From DASQBT01 sp035635075 (GTDB taxonomy: Bacteria; Pseudomonadota; Gammaproteobacteria; Burkholderiales; Thiobacillaceae): a DNA stretch of 7,391 nt. The stretch's first letter is position 1; each line of letters starts with the position of its first letter. A model generated the notes under the pieces. That model saw only the letters and a list, made by a program, of their open reading frames with translations, searched no databases and had not been told where the DNA came from. A program made the translations under genes and the position numbers. The DNA lies in NCBI GenBank assembly GCA_035635075.1, contig DASQBT010000035.1, forward strand, positions 1 through 7,391. Direction: 5' to 3'. Below are positions 5,287-7,391 of the stretch, piece by piece.

Positions 5287-6033
5287 ATGCAAAAATTCAC
5301 CGCAGTCGTCTTGTTATGGGTCGTGTCGCTTTCGGCCGAGGCGTTTTTCCGCGCAGCGGCACCGCCTTTCGATTACTACGTTCTCTCCTTGTCTTTGGCG
5401 CCGGCGTTTTGTGCAGAAGATCCGGGCCGCGCCAGGCATTCGCGCGAATGCGGCCAATTGACCGATGCGGGTTTCCGCGCCCAGCCCCTGACCTTGCACG
5501 GCTTGTGGCCCAGCCGACTGGATCGTCGTCATCCCGCGTGGTGCGGCGGGGATCGGCAGGAGTCGGGCGGCTTCTGCCGCAAGGACGCCGTTACGCTGTC
5601 GGCGCCGGTGCGCCAGCGGCTGGCGAGCGCCATGCTGGGAACGGCGGATTGCCTGGAACGCTATGAGTGGTGGAAGCATGGAAGCTGTTCGGGTCTTTCC
5701 GCCGACACCTACTTCCGCGCCGCGATCGAACTTGTGGCACGTGCCAACCGGGCGCTGGGCCGCCAGATTGCCGCCGCGAGCGGGAGCGAGATTCCCCTTG
5801 TCCAACTGCGGGCACAACTGAGCCAGGCTGATCCCCAACTGACCGAAGCCACGATATTCGATTGCCGGACCCCGCGCGGCGGCGGCCGCCCCATGTTGAG
5901 CGAAATTCGCATGTATTTTCAGAGAGACCCAGCCAGCGGCAGTCCGGGCAGACCTCTGCCGTTCCGCTCGGCAGGGGTGCGGCATTACAATTCCGGCTGC
6001 CCCGCTGGCCGGGCTTATATCGATAGTCCCTGA
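5287..6033 (+). CDS. Secreted RNase T2-family ribonuclease
   Basis: A 248-residue endoribonuclease of the T2 family, the group of E. coli periplasmic RNase I, which cuts RNA through 2',3'-cyclic phosphates. Both active-site segments are present: CAS I, LTLHGLWPS (H71), and CAS II, YEWWKHGSCSG (E127, K130, H131). These supply the two catalytic histidines and the acid/lysine pair. A signal peptide (MQKFTAVVLLWVVSLSAEA, cleavage about A19) and eight cysteines in the mature part (C42, C55, C86, C97, C122, C134, C193, C238) fit an exported protein with disulfides. No ribosome site is seen before the ATG. It is followed after 26 bases by a secreted TPR protein on the same strand. Likely role: scavenging external or periplasmic RNA. 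The catalytic residues look intact. Confidence 0.92.
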   Translation: MQKFTAVVLLWVVSLSAEAFFRAAAPPFDYYVLSLSLAPAFCAEDPGRARHSRECGQLTDAGFRAQPLTLHGLWPSRLDRRHPAWCGGDRQESGGFCRKDAVTLSAPVRQRLASAMLGTADCLERYEWWKHGSCSGLSADTYFRAAIELVARANRALGRQIAAASGSEIPLVQLRAQLSQADPQLTEATIFDCRTPRGGGRPMLSEIRMYFQRDPASGSPGRPLPFRSAGVRHYNSGCPAGRAYIDSP

Positions 6034-6059
6034 ATTGGCGCACGCGGAGACGCATCAAA

Positions 6060-6986
6060 ATGAAACTTGTTCAAGGCTTGGTTTGCCTGCTGTACGCCGG
6101 ACTGGCCGGCATCGGTCACGCAAGCGCTGCAACGGATCCGTGCAACGACGCACTGGCCCGGTTTGACTACCCGGCGGCGATGGCGGCCGCCCGCCAGGCG
6201 CTGGCTGCGACGCCGCGTGACGGAGGCCAGTTGATCTGTCTGGCCCGCTCGCAGTACGAGTCCGGCGATTTCCACGCGGCCCTGACCAGCCTGCAGGCAG
6301 CAGACGGCGTGGACCTCACTCCGAGGCAGAGGGTGTTGTTGCAGAACTGGTTGGGGGTCACGCTGCGCCGTCTGGGACGCGCGCAGGAGGCTTGGCTGGC
6401 CCAGCAGGCAGGCTTGAATCTGGCCCGCCAGATCAACGACACGCCGGGCCTCGCCACCGCCCTGCACAACACGGCCGGGATGCTCTATGACCGGGGCTAT
6501 GCGGGGCCTGCGATCCAGTCCTATCGTGCGTCGCTCGCTATCAATCCCGACGCGCCCGAACGCTCCGCATCGCACAACAATATCGGATTGATTCTGCAAA
6601 GCCAGGGCGACTGGCAGGGCGCAGAACGGGAGATAGGCGAGGCGATACGCATCAACCGGGAAGGCGGCCATTTTCACCATCTCGGCAAGCACTTGATGAA
6701 TCTCGGCAACCTGCGCCGCCTGCAAGGGCGGTTCGACGAAGCGGATGCGCTACTGAAAGAAGGGCAAGCGCTGGAGAAGAAAGCCGGCGACCAATTTTGG
6801 CTGGCTGTTGCGCATCGTTACCAAGGATGGCTGGCACGGGATCGGGGCGACCTGCCACTGGCAACGAGCGAATTGGCGCAGGCGCAGGCGCTGTATCTAC
6901 AAGCGGGTGCGCCGGTGGAAGCTGACCAGACCAACACGGAATACGCTCAACTGCAAGCCCGGATGGAACAAAATCCCCGGAGATAG
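6060..6986 (+). CDS. Secreted tetratricopeptide-repeat protein
   Basis: A 308-residue protein with a signal peptide (MKLVQGLVCLLYAGLAGIGHASA), so probably periplasmic. The rest is almost wholly TPR helices, with about seven units near residues 27-54, 57-82, 92-125, 131-162, 169-200, 210-243 and 248-280. Typical signatures are ALHNTAGMLYDRGYAGPAIQ, HNNIGLILQSQGDWQGAERE and NLGNLRRLQGRFDEADALLK. TPR arrays bind other proteins or peptides; nothing here shows the partner, and no enzymatic domain is seen. C9 lies in the hydrophobic part of the signal without a lipobox, so it is not a lipoprotein. A GGAG stands 10 nt before the ATG. The 26-base gap after the RNase T2 gene suggests cotranscription. 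The possibility that it helps or restrains that RNase is untested. Confidence 0.8.
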   Translation: MKLVQGLVCLLYAGLAGIGHASAATDPCNDALARFDYPAAMAAARQALAATPRDGGQLICLARSQYESGDFHAALTSLQAADGVDLTPRQRVLLQNWLGVTLRRLGRAQEAWLAQQAGLNLARQINDTPGLATALHNTAGMLYDRGYAGPAIQSYRASLAINPDAPERSASHNNIGLILQSQGDWQGAEREIGEAIRINREGGHFHHLGKHLMNLGNLRRLQGRFDEADALLKEGQALEKKAGDQFWLAVAHRYQGWLARDRGDLPLATSELAQAQALYLQAGAPVEADQTNTEYAQLQARMEQNPRR

Positions 6987-7391
6987 AAAACGTCGGTCAA
7001 CAAGGATTTCCGTCCGCGGGTCGTGCCGTGCCGCGCGCATACGCTGAGGCATGTGCTGACCAGGTCAGTTGTTCACAGTCGTCTACAGCGTGGCTTCCAG
7101 ATTGCTGGCACTCTTGTCTGATGCATCATTTTCTAAGGGTGGCAAGTGATGGCTGCTGCTGTGGTGATGACAGAGTTATTACCGCGAGAGGAGGCAACCG
7201 TTTGGAGCAGAAGTCAAAGTAAGTGTTAGCTCGCCAAGCGAGACAAGTCCGCCAGCTGAAATATCTCGGTTCAAACCTATTATTTCGGACCAGGCAGGCT
7301 ATCGGCAGGAATCGACCCGAAGCTGCCGTTGGCTTCGTCGAGCGGTCAATGTCTCTTCAGCGGAGTAAAGCCAACGGTTGCCGAGATTGAT
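6987..7391. other. Gene-free right end with inverted repeats
   Basis: No frame here has a good start with a ribosome site and a recognisable protein; the longest plus-strand frame (7028-7222) is short, Cys-rich and unlike its neighbours. Visible structure: a perfect odd palindrome CTGACC-A-GGTCAG (7056-7068); a short hairpin CTCGC-CAA-GCGAG (7230-7242); CGGCAG/CTGCCG (7303-7308 / 7323-7328); a 10-bp pair CCGTTGGCTT / AAGCCAACGG (7326-7335 / 7368-7377); and ATCTCGG/CCGAGAT (7263-7269 / 7381-7387). No intrinsic terminator for the TPR gene is evident. The last 130 bases look like a decayed or repetitive element. Confidence 0.5.

Noticed and set aside
6060..6128. Lipoprotein signal in the TPR protein (Cys9)
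   Set aside because: The residues before C9 do not form a lipobox, and the Cys is in the hydrophobic core, with a normal signal peptidase I site later.
7028..7222. Short plus-strand frame after the TPR gene
   Set aside because: No ribosome site, no recognisable domain and biased Cys/Ser composition; treated as non-coding.
7260..7280. GGTTCAAACC resembling a tRNA T-loop
   Set aside because: The flanking bases do not form a five-pair T-stem, and no acceptor, D or anticodon arms can be built around it.

Overview
The window is GC-rich, densely packed bacterial chromosome. The protein families point to a Gram-negative proteobacterium, most likely a betaproteobacterium. Evidence: an oxygen-independent HemN, a short IlvE-type aminotransferase followed at once by a zf-CHCC zinc-finger protein (a pairing I associate with betaproteobacteria), and several proteins with Sec signal peptides. 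The taxonomic call is inference from family memory, not from a search.

Layout, left to right. (1) Positions 1-316 (minus) hold the cupin part of a ChrR-like anti-ECF-sigma protein. It runs off the left edge and appears to lack the family's N-terminal zinc-binding domain. (2) Positions 459-1596 (minus) hold a two-gene unit: a CusF-like periplasmic copper-binding protein, then an extreme Met/Gly-rich secreted protein built on in-frame tandem DNA repeats. (3) Positions 1597-1955 are a divergent intergenic region with several dyads and a plausible sigma70-type promoter for hemN. (4) Positions 1956-3323 (plus) hold hemN. (5) Positions 3322-3407 are a large imperfect palindrome between convergent genes, probably a bidirectional terminator. 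(6) Positions 3412-3945 (minus) hold a secreted DUF302 protein. (7) Positions 4006-5159 (minus) hold ilvE plus the zf-CHCC protein as a tight operon. (8) Positions 5160-5286 are a divergent intergenic region with a 42-bp dyad. (9) Positions 5287-6986 (plus) hold a secreted RNase T2 and a secreted TPR protein as a likely operon. (10) Positions 6987-7391 show no convincing gene, only inverted repeats.

Functionally, the left half is the more interesting. A probable periplasmic copper-handling pair is transcribed away from hemN, whose radical-SAM iron-sulfur enzyme is a reported target of copper poisoning. The rest is mostly housekeeping (ilvE, zf-CHCC) plus uncharacterised secreted proteins. I see no mobile-element gene, CRISPR array, tRNA or rRNA.
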